Shown: piece after piece, positions 1-7,589 of the stretch
Layout: every line of letters begins with the position of its first letter
Numbering within the stretch: the first letter of the stretch is position 1
DNA from: Nocardioides ganghwensis
Lineage (GTDB): Bacteria > Actinomycetota > Actinomycetes > Propionibacteriales > Nocardioidaceae
Assembly (NCBI RefSeq): GCF_014779655.1
Contig: NZ_JACXYX010000004.1
Span: 1 to 64,000 of the forward strand
DNA length: 64,000 bases
Direction of reading: 5' to 3'
The notes under the pieces: model-generated
The model's input: only the letters and a program-made list of their open reading frames with translations
What the model was told of the DNA's origin: nothing
Database searches by the model: none
Position numbers and translations under genes: made by a program

Positions 1-74
1 GCCTGCGGCAAACCCGCCAGATACGCCCGTTCAATCACCAACCGCTGATCCGCGGTCAACCTCACTCCCGGCAT
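1..74 (-). mobile_element. 5' end of an IS30-family-like transposase gene, cut by the window edge
   Basis: An ATG at 74-72 on the minus strand opens a reading frame that runs off the window. Its first 24 residues begin MPGVRLTADQRLVIERAYLA. This resembles the start of the N-terminal helix-turn-helix of IS30-type transposases (a 'LT..QR..IE.A...G' pattern before the recognition helix). Codon use is less GC-biased than in the neighbouring cob genes, which fits an acquired element. The 75-135 stretch between this start and cobU probably holds the terminal inverted repeat. Only 24 codons are visible, so the family assignment is tentative and intactness cannot be judged. Confidence 0.5.
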
Positions 75-157
75 GCGCCGCAACCTCTCACCTCACGATC
101 GAGTTGCAACAACCGGTTGAGTTCGCCGCGTGCTACTCGACCAGCGATGGGGAAGGG

Positions 158-685
158 TCACAGCCGCAGGACGCGGCCGGCCACCACCAGGTGCACCTCG
201 TCGCACGCGGCGGCGACGCGCTGGTTCACCAGGCCGAGGAGGTCGCGGAAGAGCCGGCCGGAGCGGTGCTCGGGCACCACGCCCAGGCCGACCTCGTTGG
301 TCACCAGCACGACGTCCTGCTCGCACCGGCCGAGTGCGTCGACCACCTCGTCCGTACGGGCGAGCACGAGGTCGTGGACGGCTTCGGAGTCGTGGTCCCA
401 TGCGTCCGCGGCGTCGATGACGGCGGTGAGCCAGGTGCCCAGGCAGTCGACCAGCAGGGGGTCGCGGGCCTCGGCGAGCACGCCGGCGAGGTCCTGCGTC
501 TCCACGGTTCCCCACGAGTCGGGGCGACGGGCGCGGTGGGCGTCGATCCGGGCCGCCCAGTCGGGGTCCTGCTCGCGGTCGGGCGGCGTACCGGTGGCGA
601 CATAGGTGGCGGGGGCACCGCCGATCAGGTCCTCGGCGTGGGTCGACTTGCCGGACCGTACGCCGCCGGTGACCAGGATCCGCAT
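158..685 (-). CDS. cobU: Adenosylcobinamide kinase / adenosylcobinamide-phosphate guanylyltransferase
   Basis: Bifunctional nucleotide-loop enzyme that phosphorylates adenosylcobinamide and then attaches GMP, giving adenosylcobinamide-GDP for CobS. The N-terminal P-loop GGVRSGKS is clear. YVATGTPPD, LLVDCLGTW and VTNEVGLGVVPEHRSGRLFRD follow at the positions expected for CobU. From the second ATG (685) the protein is 175 aa, the usual family length. That start is preferred because a CAGGAT -10-like hexamer (698-693) lies 7 nt upstream; an ATG at 694 in the same frame would fall inside that hexamer. It is the last gene of a cobT-cobS-cobU set, 24 nt after cobS. An IS-like element lies just beyond its stop, but the 3' end looks intact. 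Confidence 0.93.
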   Translation of the reverse strand: MRILVTGGVRSGKSTHAEDLIGGAPATYVATGTPPDREQDPDWAARIDAHRARRPDSWGTVETQDLAGVLAEARDPLLVDCLGTWLTAVIDAADAWDHDSEAVHDLVLARTDEVVDALGRCEQDVVLVTNEVGLGVVPEHRSGRLFRDLLGLVNQRVAAACDEVHLVVAGRVLRL

Positions 686-709
686 GGCGCGCATCCTGTC
701 AGAGCCTGA

Positions 710-1474
710 TCAGGCAGTCGCTGCCGCCAGCACCAGCACGGCGAAGGACACCTCCACCGCCGCGCCGAGCACGTCGCCGGTGATCCCGCCGAGACGGCGT
801 ACGCACCGCAGCAGCAGCGCGAGCACGACGCCCACCATCGCCACCAGCCCCAGCAGCAACGACCACGGCGCGTCGAGCCCGCGTCCGGCGAGGGTCACCG
901 CCACGGCAGCGAGCACCAGCGTCGCGATCGCCCCGAGGACGGGCACCGCGCCGATGCAGGTGGCGCCGAGGCCGTCGGGTCGCGCGGCGGGCACACCACG
1001 TACGCACGCCAACGCCAGCGACGCGCGCGACACGCAGACGAGCAGGCCCACGACCCACCATGCGTCCTCGTGGCGGAGCACTGCCTGGAGCCCGGCCGCC
1101 TGCAGGCTCGCCACCAGCACGACGGCGACCACACCTGCCGGTCCCACGGGACCGGTGCGCATCACCTCGAGCGAGCGGGCAGGGGAGTAGGACGCGGTCA
1201 GCCCGTCGGCGGTGTCCGCGAGGCCGTCCCAGTGGAAGGCACGTGTGCCGAGGGCGAGCGCCAGCACGACGGCGTACGCCGTGGCGAGGGGCGGCAGGTC
1301 GATCCACCCGGCCAGCACGACGAGCGCCGCCGCGGCGACCGCGAGCGGCAGCGCGGCGAGCGGCGCGAGTGCCATCCCGAGTCCCGCGACCCTGCGGTCC
1401 ACCACGCTGGGCGCGGGGACGCGCACCGCCGTCAGCGTGCCCGTGGCGAAGAGCCACGCGTCGCGCAGGAGCAC
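710..1474 (-). CDS. cobS: Adenosylcobinamide-GDP ribazoletransferase (cobalamin synthase)
   Basis: Integral membrane enzyme that joins adenosylcobinamide-GDP and alpha-ribazole(-phosphate) in the last assembly steps of cobalamin. The motif FHWDGLADTADGL near residues 79-91, followed by SLEVMRTGPVGPAG, is the CobS signature with the metal-binding acidic residues. Several hydrophobic segments surround it. A GTG at 1474 is chosen because it lies 4 nt after the cobT stop and gives a normal N-terminus (254 aa). A longer frame would overlap cobT by about 50 nt with a cysteine-rich, non-homologous extension. The tight spacing indicates co-transcription with cobT. Confidence 0.92.
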   Translation of the reverse strand: MLLRDAWLFATGTLTAVRVPAPSVVDRRVAGLGMALAPLAALPLAVAAAALVVLAGWIDLPPLATAYAVVLALALGTRAFHWDGLADTADGLTASYSPARSLEVMRTGPVGPAGVVAVVLVASLQAAGLQAVLRHEDAWWVVGLLVCVSRASLALACVRGVPAARPDGLGATCIGAVPVLGAIATLVLAAVAVTLAGRGLDAPWSLLLGLVAMVGVVLALLLRCVRRLGGITGDVLGAAVEVSFAVLVLAAATA

Positions 1475-1478
1475 GTCC

Positions 1479-2519
1479 TCAGCCCGGCAGGATGTCGGAC
1501 AGCAGCGCCACGTCGCGCAGCACGGCGACACCCGAGCGCAGGACGGGCAGCGCGGCCACGGCTCCGGAGCCCTCGCCGAGGCGCATGCCGACGTCGAGCA
1601 GGGGCTCGAGGCCGAGGGACTTGAGGGCGTGGGCCTGCGCGGGCTCGGTCGAGCGGTGACCGGCGACCCACCAGGCAGCCGCGCCGGGCGCGATCGCCTG
1701 CGCGACGACCGCGCACGCGACGGACATCAGGCCGTCGAGGAGCACCGGCACGCCCCGGACCGACGCCTCGACGAGGAAGCCGACGGCCGCGGCGAGGTCT
1801 GCACTGCCGAGGGCGGCGAGCAGGTCGACCGGGTCCTCGGCGCGGCCCTCCGTCCGGGCGAGCGCAGCGGCGACCACGTCGCGCTTGCGCGCCCACCCGT
1901 CGTCGTCGATGCCCGTGCCACGGCCGGTGACCTCGTCGGCGGGGAGGCCGAGGAGGGCCGCGACCAGCGCGGCGGCCGGGGTGGTGTTGCCGATGCCGAG
2001 GTCGCCGGTCATCAGCAGCTGCGCCCCGTCGTCGACGTGCTCGCCCGCCACCGCGGCGCCGAGCGCCAGGGAGCGCTCCACCTCGTCGCGGGTGAGCGCG
2101 TCCTCGAGGTGGATCGCGCCCGAGCCACGACGTACCTTGCGCGCCGTGACCTCGGCCGGCAGGTCGGACAGGTCCGCGTCGACCGCGACGTCGAGCACGC
2201 TCACCCGTACGCCGTGCTCGCGGGCCAGCGCGGACACACCCGCCTGTCCCGCCACGATCGTGCGCACCATCGCCTCGGTGACGGCGGCGGGGTAGGCAGA
2301 GACCCCGTGCGCGGCGACGCCGTGGTCGCCGGCGAACACCACGAGGCGTACGTCGGTCAGTGGCCGGGGCGGCACCTCGCCCTGCGCGGCGGCGACCCAG
2401 GCGCCGATCTCGCCGATCCGGCCGAGGGCGCCGGCTGGGGTGGCGAGGGCGGCCAGCCGCTGCTGGGCGAGGGCGGCGATCTCGGGTGAGGGCGGGGCGA
2501 TGCGCGACGACTGGTCCAT
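1479..2519 (-). CDS. cobT: Nicotinate-nucleotide--dimethylbenzimidazole phosphoribosyltransferase
   Basis: Makes alpha-ribazole-5'-phosphate from nicotinate mononucleotide and 5,6-dimethylbenzimidazole, the lower-ligand branch of cobalamin synthesis. The 346-aa product has the family motifs: VFAGDHGVAAHGVSAYP near residue 61, TGDLGIGNTTPAAAL near 170, and GMRLGEGSGA, whose glutamate (E316) matches the known catalytic base. It is the first gene of the cobT-cobS-cobU operon. A TAGGCT hexamer (2534-2529) lies 9 nt before the ATG, so the mRNA probably has little or no leader. No cobalamin riboswitch fits in the short gap to the divergent gene. Only the nucleotide-loop steps are present here; de novo corrin genes would have to be elsewhere, or the cell salvages cobinamide. 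Confidence 0.95.
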   Translation of the reverse strand: MDQSSRIAPPSPEIAALAQQRLAALATPAGALGRIGEIGAWVAAAQGEVPPRPLTDVRLVVFAGDHGVAAHGVSAYPAAVTEAMVRTIVAGQAGVSALAREHGVRVSVLDVAVDADLSDLPAEVTARKVRRGSGAIHLEDALTRDEVERSLALGAAVAGEHVDDGAQLLMTGDLGIGNTTPAAALVAALLGLPADEVTGRGTGIDDDGWARKRDVVAAALARTEGRAEDPVDLLAALGSADLAAAVGFLVEASVRGVPVLLDGLMSVACAVVAQAIAPGAAAWWVAGHRSTEPAQAHALKSLGLEPLLDVGMRLGEGSGAVAALPVLRSGVAVLRDVALLSDILPG

Positions 2520-2572
2520 GGCCGGACCAGCCTAGTGACGTCCGCTCACGGTGGGCCTGCCAGTCTTGCCGC

Positions 2573-3106
2573 GTGCCCGGTCATACCGTCCTCCAGCTCC
2601 CGGTCCCCGCGCTCGAGGAGTGGGTGCGCACCCGGACGGCCCACTACGACGGTGGGTTCGTGTCGGAGGACCCGCGGTTCGGGCACGCCCACATCACCGC
2701 GCTCGGTCCCTTCGACCCGGCGCCGTCGAGGGAGACGCTGGACCTGGTCCGCTCGATCGCCGCGGAAACGGACCCGGTCGCCGTACGGCTCGAGCGGCTC
2801 GCGCAGTTCCCCAACGGGATCATCCACCTCGTCCCGGACCCCGACGACGCGCTGCGCGCGCTCACCGCCCGACTGGTGGCCGCCTTCCCCGAGTGGCCGC
2901 CGTACGACGGCCAGTTCGAGGACGTACGCCCGCACCTCACCGTCGACGCGGCGTCGGACGCTGCGTCCGACCCGGTGGACCTCGCCTCGACGGCGCGGCT
3001 GCTCACGGACGTGGTGCCGGTCGACGTCGTCCTCGACCGGCTCCAGCTCGCGTGGTGGGAGTCGGGGAGCTGCCGGGTGATGCACGAGTGGTGGCTGGGA
3101 GGTTGA
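2573..3106 (+). CDS. 2'-5' RNA ligase family (2H phosphoesterase) protein
   Basis: A 177-aa protein with the two H-x-T motifs of the 2H phosphoesterase superfamily, HAHITAL near residue 38 and RPHLTV near residue 120. Together they form the active site for 2'-3' cyclic phosphate or 2'-5' phosphodiester chemistry. Actinobacterial members are usually annotated only as '2'-5' RNA ligase family', and the physiological substrate is unknown. The GTG start at 2573 is preferred because a CAGTCT -10-like hexamer ends 6 nt before it, giving a leaderless mRNA. The gene is divergent from cobT and followed 21 nt later by a small gene. Confidence 0.82.
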   Translation: MPGHTVLQLPVPALEEWVRTRTAHYDGGFVSEDPRFGHAHITALGPFDPAPSRETLDLVRSIAAETDPVAVRLERLAQFPNGIIHLVPDPDDALRALTARLVAAFPEWPPYDGQFEDVRPHLTVDAASDAASDPVDLASTARLLTDVVPVDVVLDRLQLAWWESGSCRVMHEWWLGG

Positions 3107-3127
3107 CCGGGATGGCAGGATCGCCGC

Positions 3128-3331
3128 ATGGCTTCATGGGCGCACCTCGAGATCACCGTCGACGACCAGGGCAACGTGGAGGTCGGCGGCTACAACGCCG
3201 ACCCGGAGGCGCTGGTCGAGGGCACCGAGTCGTGGGAGGACCTGCTGTCCACCCTCGGCGTCAACGGCTGGGAGCTGGTGCAGGTGATCCCCGGACCGGA
3301 GACGACGTACTGGTTCAAGCGCCACGCCTGA
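3128..3331 (+). CDS. Small DUF4177-like protein
   Basis: A 67-aa protein with the NGWELV core and terminal aromatic/basic residues (TYWFKRHA) typical of DUF4177 proteins. These are short alpha/beta proteins of unknown role, common in Actinobacteria. No signal peptide or membrane segment is visible. A CAGGAT hexamer 6 nt before the ATG suggests a leaderless transcript. It ends 7 nt before the threonine aldolase gene and could share its mRNA. Confidence 0.75.
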   Translation: MASWAHLEITVDDQGNVEVGGYNADPEALVEGTESWEDLLSTLGVNGWELVQVIPGPETTYWFKRHA

Positions 3332-3338
3332 CGTCCGC

Positions 3339-4439
3339 GTGAGCGAGCTCCGCGACCGCTTCCGCGCCGCGTCGGCCTCCGCCGAGGCGATCTTCTGGCG
3401 CGCGCCGTCGACGCCCGCGGCGACGTTCCGCGACCTCGCGGCGTACGCCGAGGAGCACGACGTCGCATGGGACCGCTACGGCGAGGGCGGCGCGGTGGCG
3501 CAGCTCGAGGCAGAGGTCGCCGAGCTGCTCGGCAAGCCGGCCGCGGTGATGTTCCCCAGCGGCGTGATGGCGCAGCAGGCCGCCCTGCGCGCGTGGTGCG
3601 ACCGCTCGGGGTCACGCCGGGTCGCGCTCCCCGACCTCTCGCACCTGGTGCACCACGAGCAGGACGGCCCGCGCCGCGTGCTCGGCCTGGAGCTCGAGTG
3701 GCTGACCACCGGGCGGGAGACCCCCACGGCCGAGGCCCTCGACAAGGTGGGGGGACGCCTCGGCGCAGCGCTGGTCGAGCTGCCGCTGCGCGACGCCGGC
3801 TGCCTGCTCCCGACGTGGGACGAGCTCGTCGAGCTGTCCGCGGCGGCACGCGGGCGCGGTGTGCCGCTGCACGCCGACGGCGCCCGGATCTGGGAGTCGG
3901 TGCCCCACTGGGACCGCACCATCGCGGAAGCGGCCGACCTGTTCGACTCGATGTACGTCTCGCTCTACAAGGGGCTCGGCGCCTCGAGCGGCGCGCTCGT
4001 CGTGGGCCCCGAGGACCTCGCCGGCGAGCTGCGGTCGTGGCGCCAGCGGATGGGCGGCACGATCTTCTCGATGACGACCGCCGCCGTCGGCGGGCTGATG
4101 GGCCTGCGCGACGGCGTGGAGCGGTTCGGCGCCTACCGCGCCTGGGCGATCGACCTCGCGGCCGCGCTGCGCGAACGTGGGATCCGGACCTTCCCCGAGG
4201 TCCCCCACATCGCGACCTTCCTCGCCTACGCGCCCGGCACGGCCGAGGAGGTCAACGAGCGGGTCGTCGCCCTCGTCGAGGAGCGCGGCGTCGTGCCCTG
4301 CGGGCTGTGGAGCCAGGCCGACGTGCCGGGCTGGGTGCAGACCGAGCTGACCTGCTACGAGGCCGCGATCACACGCGATCCGGGACAGGTCGCAGCGTTG
4401 GTGGCCGAGGCCGTCGGGGCCGCTACATTCCTCCCGTGA
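3339..4439 (+). CDS. Low-specificity L-threonine aldolase (PLP, beta-eliminating lyase family)
   Basis: Cytoplasmic fold-type I PLP enzyme expected to split L-threonine or L-allo-threonine into glycine and acetaldehyde. The Schiff-base lysine is K211 in SLYKGLGASSGA. The cofactor-stacking region VMFPSGVMAQQAAL (near residue 70) and the aspartate motif PLHADGARIW (near 178) are present. Length is 366 aa, near the family norm, from a GTG at 3339. Its stop overlaps the GTG of the next gene by 4 nt, so the two are translationally coupled. The substrate could be another beta-hydroxy amino acid such as phenylserine, which sequence cannot decide. Confidence 0.87.
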   Translation: MSELRDRFRAASASAEAIFWRAPSTPAATFRDLAAYAEEHDVAWDRYGEGGAVAQLEAEVAELLGKPAAVMFPSGVMAQQAALRAWCDRSGSRRVALPDLSHLVHHEQDGPRRVLGLELEWLTTGRETPTAEALDKVGGRLGAALVELPLRDAGCLLPTWDELVELSAAARGRGVPLHADGARIWESVPHWDRTIAEAADLFDSMYVSLYKGLGASSGALVVGPEDLAGELRSWRQRMGGTIFSMTTAAVGGLMGLRDGVERFGAYRAWAIDLAAALRERGIRTFPEVPHIATFLAYAPGTAEEVNERVVALVEERGVVPCGLWSQADVPGWVQTELTCYEAAITRDPGQVAALVAEAVGAATFLP

Positions 4440-5467
4440 GTGCCCAGGCCCCTTCCGCAGTCATCCTCATCCGCGCGACCAGCTTCGTCCCCAACCCGGC
4501 GACGGCGGCCGACAACGCCTTCCAGTCCGACGTGCCCGCCGGGCAGTCCCAGGAGTCGACCGCGGCGCACGCGCTGGCCGAGATGGACGCGCTCGCCGAG
4601 GCGCTGCGCGCGGTCGGCGTACGGGTCCACGTCTTCGACGACGACGACCACACCCGCCCCGACAGCGTGTTCCCCAACAACTGGGTCTCCACCCACGCGG
4701 GCGGCACCGTCGCCGTCTACCCGATGTACGCCTCCAACCGCCGCCACGAGCGTCGCGCCGACGTCCTGGAGATGCTCAAGTCGGAGTACCGCGTCCAGGC
4801 GATCGTCGACTACTCCGGCCTCGAGCCGGACGGCATCTTCCTCGAGGGCACCGGCGCGATGGTGCTCGACCACGTGTCGCGGGTGGCCTACACCGCGCGG
4901 AGCCACCGCGCGGACATCGCCGTGCTCGAGCGCTTCTGCACCGACTTCAACTACGAGCCGATGGCCTTCGACGCCGTCGACTCGCACGGCGTGCCCGTCT
5001 ACCACACCAACGTCATCGCCTGCATCGGCACCGACGTCGCGATGATCGCGCTCGAGATGATCCCCGACGAGCACCGCCGTCAGCAGGTGCGCGAGCGGCT
5101 CGAGGTCACCGGGCGCACGATCATCGAGCTCACCGAGGAGCAGATCCGCGAGTTCGCCGGCAACGCCGTCGAACTGTGCGGGCGTACGGCCGACGGCCGG
5201 CGCCGCTACGTCATGGCGATGTCGGCCCGCGCGAAGCGCTCCCTGACACCCGAGCAGGTCGCCACGATCGAGGACTCCTGCGAGATCGTCGCCGTGGACA
5301 TCCCGACGATCGAGCTGGCGGGCGGCTCGGTGCGCTGCATGATCGCCGGCGTCCACCTCGACCACCGCCGCCCCCTCGCCGAGGCCGAGCTCACCGAGGC
5401 CGTCGCGGCCATCAACGAGGACAACCCGGTCACCCCCGACGGCCGCTTCGTCGACGGCAACGCCTGA
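4436..5467 (+). CDS. ctlX: Citrulline utilisation hydrolase / arginine-deiminase-related amidinohydrolase (CtlX-like)
   Basis: A 343-aa protein of the amidinotransferase / guanidino-group hydrolase superfamily. Landmarks are the N-terminal PDSVFPNNWVSTH (near residue 79), the acidic motif LEGTGAMVLDH (near 138) and the catalytic cysteine C301 in GGSVRCMIAG. This pattern matches CtlX, a family linked to citrulline use, rather than classical ArcA. The GTG at 4436 overlaps the aldolase stop as GTGA. The conserved coupling partner, threonine aldolase, suggests joint amino-acid catabolism (inference). Confidence 0.83.
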   Translation: MSAQAPSAVILIRATSFVPNPATAADNAFQSDVPAGQSQESTAAHALAEMDALAEALRAVGVRVHVFDDDDHTRPDSVFPNNWVSTHAGGTVAVYPMYASNRRHERRADVLEMLKSEYRVQAIVDYSGLEPDGIFLEGTGAMVLDHVSRVAYTARSHRADIAVLERFCTDFNYEPMAFDAVDSHGVPVYHTNVIACIGTDVAMIALEMIPDEHRRQQVRERLEVTGRTIIELTEEQIREFAGNAVELCGRTADGRRRYVMAMSARAKRSLTPEQVATIEDSCEIVAVDIPTIELAGGSVRCMIAGVHLDHRRPLAEAELTEAVAAINEDNPVTPDGRFVDGNA

Positions 5468-5493
5468 CGCGCCCAGGTCACGTCCGGTCGGTG

Positions 5494-5518
5494 GGAACCT
5501 CTCGGGTCGCGGCGGTGT
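5494..5518 (+). promoter_or_regulatory. ECF-type promoter of the sigma-factor gene (GGAACC-N15-GTGT)
   Basis: GGAACC at 5494-5499 and GTGTAG starting at 5515 are separated by 15 nt, the layout of ECF sigma promoters (AAC-type -35). It lies about 30 nt before the sigma gene. The same -35, spacer length and -10 recur at 6832-6856, and the five spacer bases before the -10 (GCGGCG-type) are also alike. This points to autoregulation by the ECF factor encoded downstream. Confidence 0.75.
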
Positions 5519-5548
5519 AGACACTCTGCTGGGCCCCTCTGGACGGGA

Positions 5549-6148
5549 GTGACGATCAGCACCGACGACGCCAGCCACGACTCCAGCCAGGACGGGAGGG
5601 ACGACGCCGACCTGGTCGGCCGGGTGCGCGCCGGGGACACCGACGCGTACGCCGTGCTCGTGCGCCGTCACGCCCGGGCGGCGCTGCGCACGGCCGTCCT
5701 CCTGGGAGCGGGGAGCGACGCCGAGGACGTGGTGCAGGAGGCGCTGGTGAAGGCGTACCGGTCGCTGGGGTCGTTCCGCGCCGACCGGCCGTTCCGGCCC
5801 TGGCTGCTGCGGATCGTCGCCAACGAGACCCGCAACGCCCACCGGTCGGCCGTACGCCGGACCGGCCGTGAGGAGCGGCAGGCCCGGGACCTGTGGGCCG
5901 AGCTGCTCGACCCGTCCGCGGCCGTGGTAGACCGGGAGGAGAAGGCCCGGCTGCTGGCCGCGGTCGCCGGACTGCCGGACAAGCTGCGCCTCGTGGTGGC
6001 CTGCCGGTACCTGCTCGAGCTCGACGAGGCGGCCACGGCCGTCGTCCTCGGTGTGCCCCGCGGCACCGTCAAGTCGCGGCTGAGCCGGGGCCTCGCGCGG
6101 CTGCGCGAGGACCTCGCCACGACGATCGAGGAGGTCGACCATGCCTGA
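5549..6148 (+). CDS. ECF-family RNA polymerase sigma factor (RpoE-like)
   Basis: A 199-aa sigma-70-family protein. The sigma2 region spans roughly residues 15-95 (HARAALRTAVLLGAGSDAED...VQEALVKAYRSL, then RPWLLRIVANETRNAHR). The sigma4 helix-turn-helix spans roughly 125-190 (LPDKLRLVVACRYL, then VPRGTVKSRLSRGLARLRE). GTG start at 5549. The last 8 nt overlap the ATG of the next gene, which encodes a membrane protein, the usual sigma/anti-sigma coupling. An ECF-type promoter 30 nt upstream matches one before 6890, so it most likely activates itself and the third gene. The inducing signal is unknown. Confidence 0.9.
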   Translation: MTISTDDASHDSSQDGRDDADLVGRVRAGDTDAYAVLVRRHARAALRTAVLLGAGSDAEDVVQEALVKAYRSLGSFRADRPFRPWLLRIVANETRNAHRSAVRRTGREERQARDLWAELLDPSAAVVDREEKARLLAAVAGLPDKLRLVVACRYLLELDEAATAVVLGVPRGTVKSRLSRGLARLREDLATTIEEVDHA

Positions 6149-6830
6149 CGCGCTGGAGGAACGGCTGGCCGCGCTGGCCGCGGACCTGCGGGTGCCGGTG
6201 CCGGACCGGCTCGAGGGTGACGTCATGCGTCGCGTCGCCACGGCCCGCCCGCGTCGACGGTGGCGCCGCTGGCTCGCCGGGCTGGTCGCCGGTCTGCTCG
6301 GCGCCGGAGTCGTGGCCTCGCCGGTGGGTGCGGAGATCCGCGGGTGGCTCGGCCTGCCGGGCGTCTCGGTGACGTCGGGCGACCCGGTCGAGGAGACGCC
6401 CACCGTGCCGCCGGCGACCGGACCGACCGACCTCCAGCGCGCGGAGCAGCTCGCCGGCTTCGCGCCCGTGGTGCCCGCCGAGCTCGGCTCGCCGGACGGG
6501 GTGGAGGTCTCGGCCGACGGGCTGGTCGTGTCGCTGACGTGGTCCACGGAGGACGGGACGATCCGGCTCGACCAGCTCCGCGGCGACGTCGAGCCGCTGT
6601 TCTGGAAGACCGCCGACCACGCCGAGCGGGTCCTCGTCGCCGGCGCCGAGGCGCTCTGGCTGCCGACGGCGCACCGCGTCACCGTCGTCCCCGAGGGCGG
6701 CTCGGTGCGCGAGCTGCCGTCCCGGCTGGCGGCCCCGACCCTGCTGTGGCTCCACGGCGACCTCACCCTGCGGCTCGAGGGCGACCTCGACCTCGGGGCG
6801 GCCACGCGGATCGCTGAGTCGATCGCCTGA
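6141..6830 (+). CDS. Putative membrane anti-sigma factor
   Basis: A 229-aa protein whose gene overlaps the sigma gene by 8 nt. An amphipathic cytoplasmic part (residues 1-45, ending RPRRRWRRW) precedes one membrane helix (LAGLVAGLLGAGVVASPVGA, about 46-66). An external domain of about 150 residues follows. No H-x3-C-x2-C zinc anti-sigma motif is present, so assignment rests on position, topology and size. The extracytoplasmic part has no family I recognise and may be the sensor. A regulatory partner for the ECF factor is inferred, not shown. Confidence 0.65.
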   Translation: MPDALEERLAALAADLRVPVPDRLEGDVMRRVATARPRRRWRRWLAGLVAGLLGAGVVASPVGAEIRGWLGLPGVSVTSGDPVEETPTVPPATGPTDLQRAEQLAGFAPVVPAELGSPDGVEVSADGLVVSLTWSTEDGTIRLDQLRGDVEPLFWKTADHAERVLVAGAEALWLPTAHRVTVVPEGGSVRELPSRLAAPTLLWLHGDLTLRLEGDLDLGAATRIAESIA

Positions 6831-6831
6831 C

Positions 6832-6856
6832 GGAACCCGGCGCCCCGCGGCGGTGT
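6832..6856 (+). promoter_or_regulatory. Second copy of the ECF promoter, upstream of the secreted-protein gene
   Basis: GGAACC (6832-6837), a 15-nt spacer and GTGTAT starting at 6853 repeat the promoter at 5494. The -35 overlaps the anti-sigma stop codon region and the -10 is about 30 nt before the ATG at 6890. That distance matches the one at the sigma gene. The most economical reading is that the ECF factor drives this gene separately from the sigma/anti-sigma mRNA. Confidence 0.75.
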
Positions 6857-6889
6857 ATCCCCGGCAACCCGTCGCCCCGAGGAGGAGCC

Positions 6890-7522
6890 ATGCGCAGGAT
6901 CCTGGCCGTCGTCGTGCTCGCTCTCGCACCCGCCGTCGGCCTGCCGGCCGCGGCGAACGCCGGTGGACCCACGAGCGTGCTCGTCACCCAGCCCGGGCAG
7001 TCGGCCGGTGCCCTGTACTACGACGACGCGGCGTACGACGCCCTGCTGGAGCTGCTGCCGGTCGGTGAGACGCGAGGCAAGCCGCTGCCGCCGGGTCGGA
7101 ACGGGACGGACTACACCCTGACGTGGCTGATCCACGACGTGGAGCCCTGGCGGTGGGATCGCATCCGCATCGATGGGGACGGCAACGCGTGGGTGGCGAC
7201 CGCCATGACGGCCGGCGCCACGCCCGGGTGGGAGCCTCTCGGGTCGCCGCAGGACGAGGCCCTCGCGCAGCTCCTCGCAGGAGTCCTGGGGGACTCGGCG
7301 ACCCCGACGGTGGTCTCGGTGCCCACGGACGTCAGCCCAGCGCCGGCGACGCCGGAGGTCGCGCCGCCCGCGCCTCCCGCGCCGTCGACCGCGTGGTTCC
7401 CGCTCACCGGCTGGCGGTGGGCGCTGCCGGGTGCCCTGCTGGGGCTCGCGGTCGGGGCGGTCGCGGCGCGGCGCGACCGGGACGCGGAGCCGCGTCAGGT
7501 GCTGGTCGGCTCTGGGGCCTGA
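6890..7522 (+). CDS. Secreted, membrane-anchored protein of unknown function, likely ECF target
   Basis: A 210-aa protein with an N-terminal signal peptide (basic MRR, hydrophobic core, AANA-GG cleavage region about residue 24). A globular part of about 110 residues contains YTLTWLIHDVEPWRWDRI and DGDGNAWV. A Pro/Ala/Thr-rich linker (about 150-168), one membrane helix (LPGALLGLAVGAVAA) and a short basic tail (RRDRDAEPR) follow, the layout of a wall-spanning type I membrane protein. A strong ribosome site (GAGGAGG) precedes the ATG. I do not recognise the domain. It is preceded by an ECF promoter identical in design to that of the sigma gene. Confidence 0.75.
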   Translation: MRRILAVVVLALAPAVGLPAAANAGGPTSVLVTQPGQSAGALYYDDAAYDALLELLPVGETRGKPLPPGRNGTDYTLTWLIHDVEPWRWDRIRIDGDGNAWVATAMTAGATPGWEPLGSPQDEALAQLLAGVLGDSATPTVVSVPTDVSPAPATPEVAPPAPPAPSTAWFPLTGWRWALPGALLGLAVGAVAARRDRDAEPRQVLVGSGA

Positions 7523-7535
7523 GCCCCAGGAGCGG

Positions 7536-7582
7536 GATCGTGGAGGTTCCGAGCCACCCCGTGACCCGGAACCTCCACGATC
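7536..7582. terminator. Perfect 15-bp hairpin between convergent genes
   Basis: GATCGTGGAGGTTCC (7536-7550) and its exact reverse complement (7568-7582) flank a 17-nt loop. The element lies between the stop of the secreted-protein gene (7522) and that of phoX (7590) and can terminate both. There is no U-tract, as is common in high-GC Actinobacteria. Perfect arms of this length could also mark a dispersed intergenic repeat. Confidence 0.75.
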
Positions 7583-7589
7583 TCCTCGC

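Noticed and set aside
703..714. Palindrome GCCTGATCAGGC at the cobS stop as a terminator
   Set aside because: Short, without a loop, and lies between co-directional coupled genes where termination is not expected.
2520..2572. Cobalamin riboswitch upstream of cobT
   Set aside because: Only 53 bp separate the divergent starts and no B12-box pattern is present.
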